From NCBI GenBank assembly GCA_965153355.1, contig OZ231128.1:52390001-52454000 (forward strand): a stretch of 64,000 nt of DNA, read 5' to 3'. Made by a program: the position numbers and the translations under genes. The notes beneath the pieces were generated by a model, which saw nothing but the letters and a program-made list of their open reading frames with translations, did no database searches and had not been told where the DNA came from. This DNA is from Flaccisagitta enflata. Its lineage: Eukaryota > Chaetognatha > Sagittoidea > Aphragmophora. Positions 9,501-17,370 of this stretch are shown piece by piece. Numbering within the stretch: position 1 is the first letter of the stretch; each line of letters opens with the position of its first letter.

Positions 9501-10391
9501 ATTGTAGTAACTTGTTGTGGCCAAAAAGTCAGGCAAATCCTTCTCTATATGTTCTTCCTTGGTCATTGAACAGCATGAAACATCATCCTGAAAAGGATAT
9601 GATCTAGGGCAATTTTCATAGCATTTTGATGAGGTAAATTGCCCCAAGTTGGCCGATTGTATATTTCCCATCAATAATCTGAGAGACTTGTAAACTTTGC
9701 CTAAAGCATAGATACCAAATAGCTGTTGTGTCTGCTCGTCTGTTTTGACCTGATGAAAAAATTCTACGAAGTCAAAGCTTGAGAACACTTTATATTGTGA
9801 CAGCTCTCTTCTGAACGCCTCACAATTTGGCAAAGGGAATGAACTCTTTTTCAGTGATTTGTTGAGAGATTTTTGGTCTACTACCATTCGACTTTTGTAC
9901 CTAATTTTGTTCTCACCACTATACCATCTTTCTTCCAAAATGATAAAAGCATTGGATGCATAGATAGAAGCAGATTCTCTGGAATTATCCACTTCCTTAA
10001 TAACACCCATGTCGATAAGGTCTTCAATATGCTTTTTCAAATACTTTCTCTTACTGTCTGGACATCTTCTCTGCTTGTCTTTGACTGGCACCACTCCTGG
10101 TTGAACCTCAATATGCACCAATGGGATATTCTGAATGCCAGCTCTGAACTGATCTTTCCTGTCAACATTGTAAAAAATATCCTTGAAACATACTAAAAGC
10201 TCCTTCAACTTGCTCAAATATGGCTCCTCTACTCCTGAAAAATCAAAATTTGCTAGAAATATTTCATCTGATGGCCAAAATTCTGATTTTGCTCTTTTGT
10301 CCTTTTCAAGGTCAAAGTTTGCTCTGACCCCCAACAGATGGAGATTAGGACTTTGTTGCTTCGCCTCTAAATCACAGTAAATCACAGTAAA
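6543..10391 (-). CDS. Pol: reverse transcriptase, RNase H and integrase of element A
   Basis: 1280-residue frame with a GTG-type first codon, because it is really the 3' part of a longer pol broken at 10372-10391. RT: motif A SFDF with Asp about 205, motif C FQDD at 265-268 in place of YxDD, LGH near 314. Motif B is strongly diverged (MGNIQSANLGQF). RNase H: Asp419 (CDAS), Glu472 (KELVA), Asp497 (SDSE) and HVDGKLNMAD ending at Asp539. An acidic insert covers about 640-770. Integrase: zinc ligands H855, H867, C897, C900; catalytic D930, D993, E1029 with exactly 35 residues between the last two; a basic C-terminal domain near 1150-1220 and no chromodomain seen. The RT-RH-IN order and RNase H style indicate Ty3/gypsy (Metaviridae). 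All catalytic acidic residues are present. Confidence 0.93.
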   Translation of the reverse strand, partial: FTVIYCDLEAKQQSPNLHLLGVRANFDLEKDKRAKSEFWPSDEIFLANFDFSGVEEPYLSKLKELLVCFKDIFYNVDRKDQFRAGIQNIPLVHIEVQPGVVPVKDKQRRCPDSKRKYLKKHIEDLIDMGVIKEVDNSRESASIYASNAFIILEERWYSGENKIRYKSRMVVDQKSLNKSLKKSSFPLPNCEAFRRELSQYKVFSSFDFVEFFHQVKTDEQTQQLFGIYALGKVYKSLRLLMGNIQSANLGQFTSSKCYENCPRSYPFQDDVSCCSMTKEEHIEKDLPDFLATTSYYNLLVNPKKCVFFRNEARILGHLVGEERLSLSSEKIDKIKKLAFPETKAKLNAMLAFFVWFDRMAVRLSELAAPLRELNKPGVRFRPSAIHHKALQDIKEHLLDPECCVLRTPSADVEDTIFCFCDASSSSLSGILTQMMLPLKHKQSGEQGRKELHLVGVWSSCIPENWRCYPIWLKELVALWQMTHKYFFLLSGRQFFVVSDSETCRDWASIDRVPMDLARKILSLQRFDFKVIHVDGKLNMADIFSRQERTFDPQGNKLSPVGTYPRFMEGRLINGDGNPISWKKLFTAPKSKRMEDFFVRNRKQKLAKAVSVEKKERPIHDDYDSRKDAVDSQIEGTMEVETDNDKSTKTTRECVREFTYDRVMDSLRAGDEIDDVSGEGFVADLQKGVVEDDGDVIEGDDDVDDDVASKEACRRSVKEEEEEEKKELGRMNICSFGLTDDEIGEGWNDADDEEVEDIFRDVTLPVYDDDNLEKAKEMQEDETIRKCAQYLRGEKEIPRKINALSLPKDIQTFLRHKLCFRLNEQGILFRLWTHKNGSIDPLLVVGDSQMDRLIAKTHEFDVSCPSGLSHIGQRKTFTAIAKKWYAFRLRFKVNTYISRCASCALNNHITNRARKEDDGEQIACQSGELVVMDFAGPYTMFRTASGLPKYVLIFCDSFSRYAFGTPTNGTNDDYVLEGVMEMRKAWNGLPKSIVCDNALLSKHSATRKFLMDSGVTITHGMANISRCQTKAERLISTISRLIMKYHSSNPKTPFSKLVNESIICYNNSVHSGLGPMTEEGAISPRELHFSPTLKAPLMNIASKEDGKGSKSAKETISLAKRAAEESLLYNVQSFLKKKDHSSPTDYGRRLKSGDLCLLKRTSFAKGIQKKLAFKLQKNAFEVMDRVGTNTFRCKSILTDDICILPGDLLLITRNQTKEDLLRLCERMEEMATKNEASNSPPMTRRRARGAQLSPSIDANFVLNAGLTTKSHYGGIGLDALEWI

Positions 10392-11847
10392 TTCCTGTGT
10401 CCTGACACCTCTTCAACAGATCATTACTAAGTCTGCCTTTGTTCACTATATCAGAGAGAAGAACGGGGCCTGTGACGTCATGCAGGCCGTTCCGTTTTTC
10501 GCCTGGCTGCTTCCCGCAGCTGCTTTCCATTCCAGCTCCTGCTGCCGCTTCGCTGTGTATGTGTGACGCTGCTGCTTTCTCAACCACAACCTCCTCCACA
10601 CGTACATCGTTGCACCCTACTCCGTCTTTACAGACAGCTGACAACTCTCCTCTGTCCGTCCGTCCACTTTTGACTTCGTCCGTCACTCCGCATATCAATC
10701 CTATCATTTCTCTTTCCAGCCTTTCGCGTTTTTCTTTCTCAGCGCCCTGAGCCCATTTTCGTTCTCTCCTTACTACTTCGTTTTTCGAGGCCTTCTGTCT
10801 TCGCTCCAAATTCGTCTCACTCTCTGTCCGAGTTTTTTCTCTCTCATCATATGATTCTCCGATGGACGTAATAACACTCGCCCCTCTTTCGCGCTTGCTG
10901 CCTTTTGTGTCCGCTTTTTCATTGTTCTTTCTTACTTTGTCCGCACCCTCAAGTGAGCTTTTTATCACATTTTTGCGAGGCTGAATATCAAGCACTTCAC
11001 ACACTATTCTTTTTGCGTAACTTTCATCTGTTTTGTTCCTTTTATCATTAGCGATGACATTGACGATGCCGTTGTCATTATCACTGATGACATTGCCGAT
11101 TTTGTTGTTACTATCTGCGACGACATTGACGATTTTGTTGTTACCATTTGCGATGACATTGATGTGTTTGTCTACCAACTTTTCATTGTCGTCAGTGTTG
11201 TTTTTGATGACTGTTCTTTTGTTGTTAGTGTTGCTCTCGACTATTTTGTTCTTGGACCCAGTGTTGTTTTTGACGATTGTCCTTTTGTTGTTTGTGTTGA
11301 TATTGTCGTATTCACTTTTTTCCTTTACTGTCGCGCGTTCAACTGTTTGACTTTCGCTTTTTTCATTCGTTCTTTTCATTACCACATCTATTTTGCAGAC
11401 ATCAACTTGAAATATCTTCAAGCTACGCGTCTCCTGTTCGTCCTTGGTGATACCGTGCTTCACAATCTCACCTATCCTCCAACCTGCCTTAATCGTCATT
11501 TCCTCGCCGGTAAGATTAGTGACTGGAATCATGAAATTTACAGTACCTCTCTCATACGTGACCGAGGGTATGTAGACTGAATGTATTTCCTCATCATAGA
11601 ACGAAAGAAATGAAAATTTACTGTCAGTCCTAAAATTTGGCTCTATTTTGCACTCGACCATCGTGATTGATGTTGGATCAAGAGTGACAGTCCGTCTGTT
11701 TGACATCCAGTAAGTTCTTTCAACTTTTGGCCAATTCCTTTCCATTAAACTACGACTTTCCCACTCCCTCTTTCTTTCCTCCAGGCTATCAACTGCTTCA
11801 TCCAACGACCTCGATGTCAAAATCCGTTCATCTTTGACATACATCAA
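10372..11847 (-). CDS. Pol linker region between protease and RT, element A
   Basis: 491-residue frame. The N-terminal third (about residues 45-140) looks like the beta-rich domain that follows protease in many gypsy pols. The centre (about 170-290) is a low-complexity series of Asn/Lys/Val repeats around NNKIVNV, and the rest is charged. Its left end overlaps the protease frame and its right end overlaps the RT frame. Both joins coincide with short tandem duplications (13 bp near 11836-11861, 10 bp near 10375-10394), so this was probably one continuous pol frame. No catalytic motif seen; assignment is by position and weak fold resemblance. Confidence 0.7.
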   Translation of the reverse strand: MMYVKDERILTSRSLDEAVDSLEERKREWESRSLMERNWPKVERTYWMSNRRTVTLDPTSITMVECKIEPNFRTDSKFSFLSFYDEEIHSVYIPSVTYERGTVNFMIPVTNLTGEEMTIKAGWRIGEIVKHGITKDEQETRSLKIFQVDVCKIDVVMKRTNEKSESQTVERATVKEKSEYDNINTNNKRTIVKNNTGSKNKIVESNTNNKRTVIKNNTDDNEKLVDKHINVIANGNNKIVNVVADSNNKIGNVISDNDNGIVNVIANDKRNKTDESYAKRIVCEVLDIQPRKNVIKSSLEGADKVRKNNEKADTKGSKRERGASVITSIGESYDEREKTRTESETNLERRQKASKNEVVRRERKWAQGAEKEKRERLEREMIGLICGVTDEVKSGRTDRGELSAVCKDGVGCNDVRVEEVVVEKAAASHIHSEAAAGAGMESSCGKQPGEKRNGLHDVTGPVLLSDIVNKGRLSNDLLKRCQDTGIYCDLL

Positions 11848-12544
11848 TGATATACATCAATTCATCTCTCGTGCTCAAGTTGAGGCCCAGGCTCCTATCG
11901 CGAAGCAGGTCAGAACCTATAATTGATGTTTCCACATCGCACACATAGAAAGAACACCTCACACTTTGTGGGTAAAAATGTAGTGTAACATCCACCATAT
12001 CTGTCACCTCCGCCCCTACTTGGCCCGTAAAACCTAGTAGTTGTACTCCCGGACCCTTCCTTTTTCTGATGTCTTTTACTAAAGCTGAGGCAATGACACT
12101 ACACTCTGCTCCAGTGTCAATGAAAAATTCGCCTTTCACCGCGCCATCTTGACCATTATCACTCCCATTTTCACTCTCTTTGTCCCATGGTGATACCATA
12201 CATGCCACATAGAATTTACTTCCTTTCATAAATCCCGTTGAACATCCATTTTCTTCCTCTTCTTCCTCAAATTCCTTTTTATTCACGTTAGCACAATGCA
12301 ATGACTGTTTGTCATTTTCTCCGTCACTTTCACTGTCACTCTCATTGTCACTTTCACTCTCACCTTTTCTGTCACCCTCTTTTCCACTCCTATTGTCACC
12401 TTTTTTTTCTTGCCCATTTAAAACATGTCCCACTGAATCTATGTTCAACTCATACTCATTCGGAGATTTTGATATTGAAAGACATTGTAATTTATCACCA
12501 ATACTTTTCTCGTCCTCTTTCTGTGATAATGGTTTCTGTAATTG
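11828..12544 (-). CDS. Aspartic protease, in frame with gag after a TGA codon (element A)
   Basis: The open frame continues directly from the gag stop at 12545-12547 in the same reading frame. The first ATG-less part is polar and extremely acidic (Ser/Asp/Glu repeats), followed by a retropepsin-type domain with FFIDTGAECSVI (catalytic Asp in DTG) and IIGSDLL near the C-terminus, the paired motif of retroviral-type proteases. It would cleave the Gag-Pol polyprotein. With no good ATG, expression is most simply explained by readthrough of the TGA. The 3' end overlaps the linker frame by about 20-30 nt. Confidence 0.85.
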   Translation of the reverse strand, partial: QLQKPLSQKEDEKSIGDKLQCLSISKSPNEYELNIDSVGHVLNGQEKKGDNRSGKEGDRKGESESDNESDSESDGENDKQSLHCANVNKKEFEEEEEENGCSTGFMKGSKFYVACMVSPWDKESENGSDNGQDGAVKGEFFIDTGAECSVIASALVKDIRKRKGPGVQLLGFTGQVGAEVTDMVDVTLHFYPQSVRCSFYVCDVETSIIGSDLLRDRSLGLNLSTRDELMYIIDVCQR

Positions 12545-14158
12545 TCATGCTTGCAATCTGTCTTTGTCTCCGTTTCTGTCAGCGTCTCTGGCCAAGATGA
12601 TGGCCTCAGATTTATCTTTCGGTCTGTCCTCACACTCTATGGCGATATGACATTCTTTCCTCAAATCCACGCCACAACACGGACAAAATGACCGACAAAA
12701 CTCATATGATCCATTCCATACATGCGTCTTACTTAAACAAGCGGCACATCCAGATAATTGCATCTTTTTCATCTTCATTGCCAGGAGGATACCTTCCGGC
12801 GTCATCCCCGACTCTGACGCTGACGAGATCGACGCCCCAATTTCGTTGACGTGCGCCTTCCATGACGATTGCGTTCCTCTCGCCTGCGCGCTCGACGCTC
12901 CCGACGACGCGTTGGCGCCTCCACGTGCGCCACTTCCGGCGTGACTACCTCGTGGTAAACTCTGACTCCTAGGCGGCGCGTACTTGCTCCAGTTTCCTCC
13001 TCCGCCGTTTCCATTCGACCATCCTCTACCGGCGCCACTATTTGACCATCCTCTACCGGCGCCGCTCGACCATCCTCTACCTGCAGCTCCGCTTGTCCAT
13101 CCTCTTCCGGCAGGCGCGCTTCCTCCTCGTGGCGCCGGTGCTCCTCTCGTTTGGGTATTGTGGCCTCTTCCTCTATGTGAAGCCGACGAACTTTGTTGAG
13201 AACCTGCGTTGGTTAAAGCCGAAACGTTGCGTTGATGGTTATTTCTGTTATCTTTGCCTCCCAAGAATGCATTATCGAGGTTTATTTGAGCCTCTATGTG
13301 TTGAGCGTGATTGGCTAGCCGTCTCAATGTTCTTTGCCCATCCTCATATTGTGCGTTTGACACTGTGTGCGCCAATGTTCTATTGTATAATCCTGCCAAA
13401 AAAGGTTGGATGTAATCGTCCTCTTGTCTGCCAATGATGAATATCAAATCAACATAATCTGTGAAATACTCTGAAACCGACTCATTGTTTTGTTGTTTAC
13501 GGTTGTGTAGTCTCCCCAACGCAATCGAGTCTAAATTAGGATAGAGTTGATGCTCAAATTCCTTAACGAATGCCATAAAGCTAGAAAACGTTGCCTCGCG
13601 CTTTAAGATAGGCTGAAACGTTTTATAGAAGACATGAGCTTTCAAGGCAAATATCCCCAAATGAGTGAACATAGGGCAAGCGCCAAAATAGCAAGACAAC
13701 TGATCTACTAGCTTACGTCTTTGTTCCAAGTACAATAACGCATCCATATTTTCCTTGAAATCAACGTTCACAATTTTTGCTGCCCTCACAACACTATCAG
13801 CGTCAGCTTCACCACCACATAAAGTTCCTCCTCTAGGAAAAATGAGAACCACCCCTGGTTTTTCAAACAACCCTGGATATTGCGGCGTTGAGGGTGGGTT
13901 GGGAGATGGGGTGGAAATTGTGTGTGTAATGGGAGATGGGGTGGAAATTGTGTGTGTATTGGCTTGTACATCGTACACCGACCTGTTCGATGACGCTGGT
14001 CTCAAAATTCCATTCACTATCCTTTGACCGGATGCTACTCCTGTCTGACCTGATGTTCCAGTCGTTTGACCTGATGTTCCAGTCGTTTGACCTGATGTTC
14101 CAGTCGTTTTACCTGATGCCTCAGCGCTGCTTGGACGGGTGGACGGGTAAGGTCAAGG
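12545..14158 (-). pseudogene. gag, C-terminal portion (element A)
   Basis: 490 residues from the ATG at 14017; the frame is open upstream to about 14158, where it is separated from the gag N-terminus by an indel. It contains short direct repeats (TISTPSP), an alpha-helical capsid-like region (about residues 80-260), then a Gly/Arg-rich stretch of GRGWS repeats (about 290-375) typical of nucleic-acid-binding tails, and a cysteine-rich C-terminus (CAAC, then CRSFCPCC, then C/H residues) that could be a zinc-binding nucleocapsid. It ends in TGA followed by CAATTA. The homologous region at 45030-45241 is nearly identical, confirming it as part of the element. Confidence 0.85.
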
Positions 14159-14878
14159 CGGGTGAAAGAAATGTACTTTCTTCGTTGCTCCAACGCCGCC
14201 ATATATTGCTCCTGCCTCCGTCGCTCCCGCGTCGTTGTTATCTGCCGGGAACAATCTGTTGCCATCTGCAACGATACTTGCATTATCAATGGGCCATGTG
14301 GTGCGATCCCCGGTGTGGTCCCACCCATCATCATCATCCTCACCATCACCATCATCATCATCTTCATTCTCACTCGAAGACTTTGATTCCGTGTTAAGTG
14401 ATACCAATAAGTCGTCAACATCTTTGAAAATACTTTTCATCTCATTCTCATTCCCGCCTGTAATAAATGCTAGATAGGCATCATTCAAATTGCGCATCAG
14501 GTGTAACATGACTTGTTTAGTTGCCTGAAGACTTCTAATCCTTTCTTGATTTGACTCGATGGTCTGGGCCTGTCTCTCTACTGTATTTTGTAGCGCATCA
14601 ATCGCCTCTGATTGTCTGCCTTCAGTATCTGCAGACCGTATACATCGTACTAGGTTATTCCTCTGTTGTAATAACTCACGAGTGAATTGATCAACTGGCA
14701 TTTTCGTTTTTGATTTACACCCTTTTATCGACCCACCTTTGTGCTGTGATGGAGGCCTCCAGCATTTTGGGCACCAAATGGTGGCTGAAACACCAGGTCT
14801 CAGTTGTGATATTCGAGCTGACAAGTCTGCTATCTCTTGAAGAAGCTCATTTGTAGTTACCTCCTCTGGGTTTGACAT
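14153..14878 (-). pseudogene. gag, N-terminal portion (element A), frameshifted
   Basis: 241 residues from the ATG at 14878 (context AAG ATG T), matching the start of the copy at 44004. An early CPKCW...H...C pattern (about residues 37-55) may bind zinc. A coiled-coil-like Gln/Arg-rich segment (about 85-135) and an acidic (Asp/Glu)n tract follow. Compared with the second copy, about 5-6 nt are missing near 14160 (after KKVHF), which throws the frame off and ends it early. The remaining gag continues in another frame from there. Confidence 0.85.
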
Positions 14879-15102
14879 CTTGGAAAAAAGTCGAAGATCC
14901 TACCTCGGCTTTTCCACTGACGGCGAGAGCCGCCGATAATGTTTCTGTTTAAATGTAGATCGATACCGCCTCGCGATGATCGATGAGTATTGGGAGAGAC
15001 CCGCGTCGAATCCCTTTTCCTAGAAACGCCGCCGGGGCTCCTGCCCAACTGACCGAATAGCCACTTGTGGCGCGCAGATTTTACTAGACCACGCTGCCTC
15101 CA
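14879..15102 (-). other. 5' leader and primer-binding site of element A
   Basis: Directly after the 5' LTR the sense strand reads TGGAGGCAGCGTGGTC (15087-15102), a primer-binding site starting with TGG. The complementary tRNA would end GCCTCCA, an ending seen in several animal Thr tRNAs; exact identity is unproven. The leader has an open frame without ATG (TTG near 15048) of 63 codons, conserved with 3 differences in the second copy and overlapping the gag start. Confidence 0.65.
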
Positions 15103-15476
15103 AGTATGACATTGAAGTCATACGGACTGAAAGAAAGACGAAATTTCTTTGGAATTTCTTGGTTTACTGACATTCCAAAGTAATATTCGTTAATATATAA
15201 CCAACAATAGAAATATGTAAAGAATGTGGTATAATACGTCAATTGCTACATTAAATATTCTCTTACCTGAAAGAAAGGAAGAAATTTCTTTGGAATTTCT
15301 TGGTTTACTGAAATTCCAAAGAAATATTCGTTTATATATCACCCGCATTAGAAATCTGTAAAGTTTGTGGTGTATTACGTCAATTGCTAAATTAAATAGG
15401 GGTCCCTCATATTCTTATAAAGGATATTCTAATATTAGGGTGTTTCAAGTGGGTATAAGGAGTCCCATTCCATACT
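15103..15476 (-). repeat. 5' LTR of element A, with duplicated promoter segment
   Basis: 374 bp, same ends as the other LTRs (AGTATGG...CATACT on the sense strand). The middle differs: instead of the segment present at 3620-3710 it carries a second, diverged copy of the TATA-bearing block (about 130 bp), so the direct-repeat/promoter unit occurs twice in tandem. Outer flank CATCAGACC begins a minisatellite. Confidence 0.92.
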
Positions 15477-15725
15477 CATCAGACCATTCCTAGCTCTATC
15501 AGACCTATCCCAAGCTCTATCAGGCCTATCCCGAGCTCAATCAGACCTTTCCCGAGCTCTGTCAGACCTATCCCAAGCTCTATCAGGCCTATCCCAAGCT
15601 CTATCAGACCTTTCCCGAGCTCTGTCAGACCTATCCCGAGCTCTATCAGACCTATCACCAGCTCTATCAGACCTATCTCCAGCTCTATCAGACCTATCCC
15701 CAGCTCTATCAGACCTAACCGTAGC
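15477..15725. repeat. 21-bp minisatellite
   Basis: About 12 copies of a 20-21-bp unit built on AGCTCTATCAGACCTATCCC, starting exactly at the LTR boundary. Because 21 is a multiple of 3 it gives a long open frame with a 7-residue repeat (IGLIELG) on the minus strand; not considered coding. Confidence 0.9.
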
Positions 15726-16554
15726 TGATTATATATCATATTTTTAGCGATTTTTCATTCGCGCGACCCCAGTGAATGAACGGACAGACAGAAACTGCAG
15801 AAGTACCATGCGAGCAGGACCGCTTGATGTATCTCGGGCATTCTAAAAATGGTAGAATGATTCTGTAAACAGGTTCAGATAGCTCTTGAAAAACGATTTT
15901 TTAATCTGTATTTTGCCATAAGCTTATTAAAAAAAACTGAATCCTTTTGTGTTACTTAAAGCAAAGTAAGGTTTTTACTTTGAGTTTTTTGCTTGTTTTT
16001 TGTGTTTTGACAAGCATCCTTTTATCCCACTGTCATTTCAAGGCAAAAGGTGCTACCATGCTGGCAATGGTCTTGAATTAAAAATAATGTGAGGTAGAAT
16101 CATGCCTGTGCAGAAAATGATAAAATTGTACAGTATTGGTTGGGTCCAGAGACTTTTTTGTAAGTTTCATCACAAAAAAGTTTCATTTGCACTAACAAAA
16201 CATTTCATAACAATATTGAATGATACAATGTTGACAAAGGTCATGAGGGAATCCCAATCTACAGTTTCCTATCATAATTGACAACCATTTCTGACCATTT
16301 TCTGTCATCTTTATTTGTATTTGGCATAGAAAATCCAAAGTAAAACCATGTATTAGGATGAAAATTGGCGTTTTTTGCCAAAAAACGGCATTTTTTCATG
16401 GTTTTGCTGAGGATCTATGTTAACCATGACTAGCAAAAGTCTGTATCATTCAAAAATCGTCTGAGTTATCACTTATCACTTAGAAACAGTTTTCAGAAAT
16501 GATTTTGCACTTCTAGAAGCAGAAATACATCGTTTTCTTTTGTCCTGTTTGAGG
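15726..16554. other. Non-coding AT-rich stretch
   Basis: No ORF, RNA gene or repeat family that I can support. Confidence 0.6.
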
Positions 16555-16740
16555 TGAAACACCCTGTAATACAGGTGCTATGGCGCATCTAAAAATCATT
16601 CTAGCATATTTCTGAATCATTTCCAGTGATTTTTGCCTCTTTTCAAGATTTTCAACTCGATCGTGACCAACCGACCGACTGACCAACCGACCAACCAACA
16701 GACAGAGCTAGTTATAGAGGTGCTATGGCGCACCTAAAAA
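16555..16740 (+). repeat. Short dispersed repeat ending in AGGTGCTATGGCGCACCT
   Basis: Contains a GACC/GACCAACC-rich stretch and ends AGAGGTGCTATGGCGCACCTAAAAAT. The end is a 6-bp hairpin (AGGTGC/GCACCT). A similar GTGCTATGGCGCATCTAAAAA lies at its left side (16573). A related copy ends at 17370 and another, inverted, near 34193. The architecture parallels the GTCGCGTGCACGCGAC family of 46-49 kb. Confidence 0.6.
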
Positions 16741-17208
16741 TATAATGATGAATGATATGAATAAAATGAATGAACGAATGAATGAATGAATGTATGAATG
16801 AATGAATAAATGAATGACGAGTAACATGATCTATGAAAAAAATGAGTTATGAAGTGACTTAACCGTAGAAAAATATAATGACGAATTAATGAAATGAATG
16901 AATGAATGACTGAATGGATGAATGAATGAATGAATGAATGAATGATGAGTAATATGATATATGAAAAAGATGAGTTCTGAAGTGACTTAACCGTAGAAAA
17001 ATATGATGAATGAAATGAATGAAGGAATGAATGAATAAATGAAGGAGTGAATGAATGACGAGTAACATGATCTATGAAAAAGATGAGTTTTGAAGTGACT
17101 TAACCGTAGAAAAATATGATGAATGAAATGAATGAATGAATGAATGAATGAATGAATGAATGAATGAATGAATGAATGAATGAATGAATGAATAAATGAA
17201 TGACAGTC
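16741..17208. repeat. (ATGA)n microsatellite with a longer interspersed unit
   Basis: ATGA/ATGAATGA tracts alternate with at least three copies of a unit containing GAGTAACATGATCTATGAAAA and AGTGACTTAACCGTAGAAAAAT (about 110-120-bp higher-order period). Confidence 0.85.
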
Positions 17209-17370
17209 ATGAGGAAATGGCTCTAGCGTTCTTTTCGAATCATTTTCGATCATTTTCGCCTTTTTCAGAGATTTTCAACTCGAGTGTTACGTGACCGACC
17301 GACCGACCGACCAACCAACCTACCAACAGACAGAGCCTCTTATAGAGGTGCTATGGCGCACCTAAAAAAT
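17209..17370 (+). repeat. Second copy of the AGGTGC-hairpin dispersed repeat
   Basis: TTTCGATCATTTTCGCC..., then (GACC)n/(AACC)n, then CAGACAGAGCCTCTTATAGAGGTGCTATGGCGCACCTAAAAA in consecutive blocks. Same layout as 16555-16740. Confidence 0.6.

Noticed and set aside
11826-11850. Programmed +1 frameshift at AGA-UGA between protease and linker
   Set aside because: A 13-bp tandem duplication explains the same offset more simply; kept only as an alternative.
15479-15739. 86-residue minus-strand ORF (IGLIELG repeats)
   Set aside because: Product of a 21-bp minisatellite.
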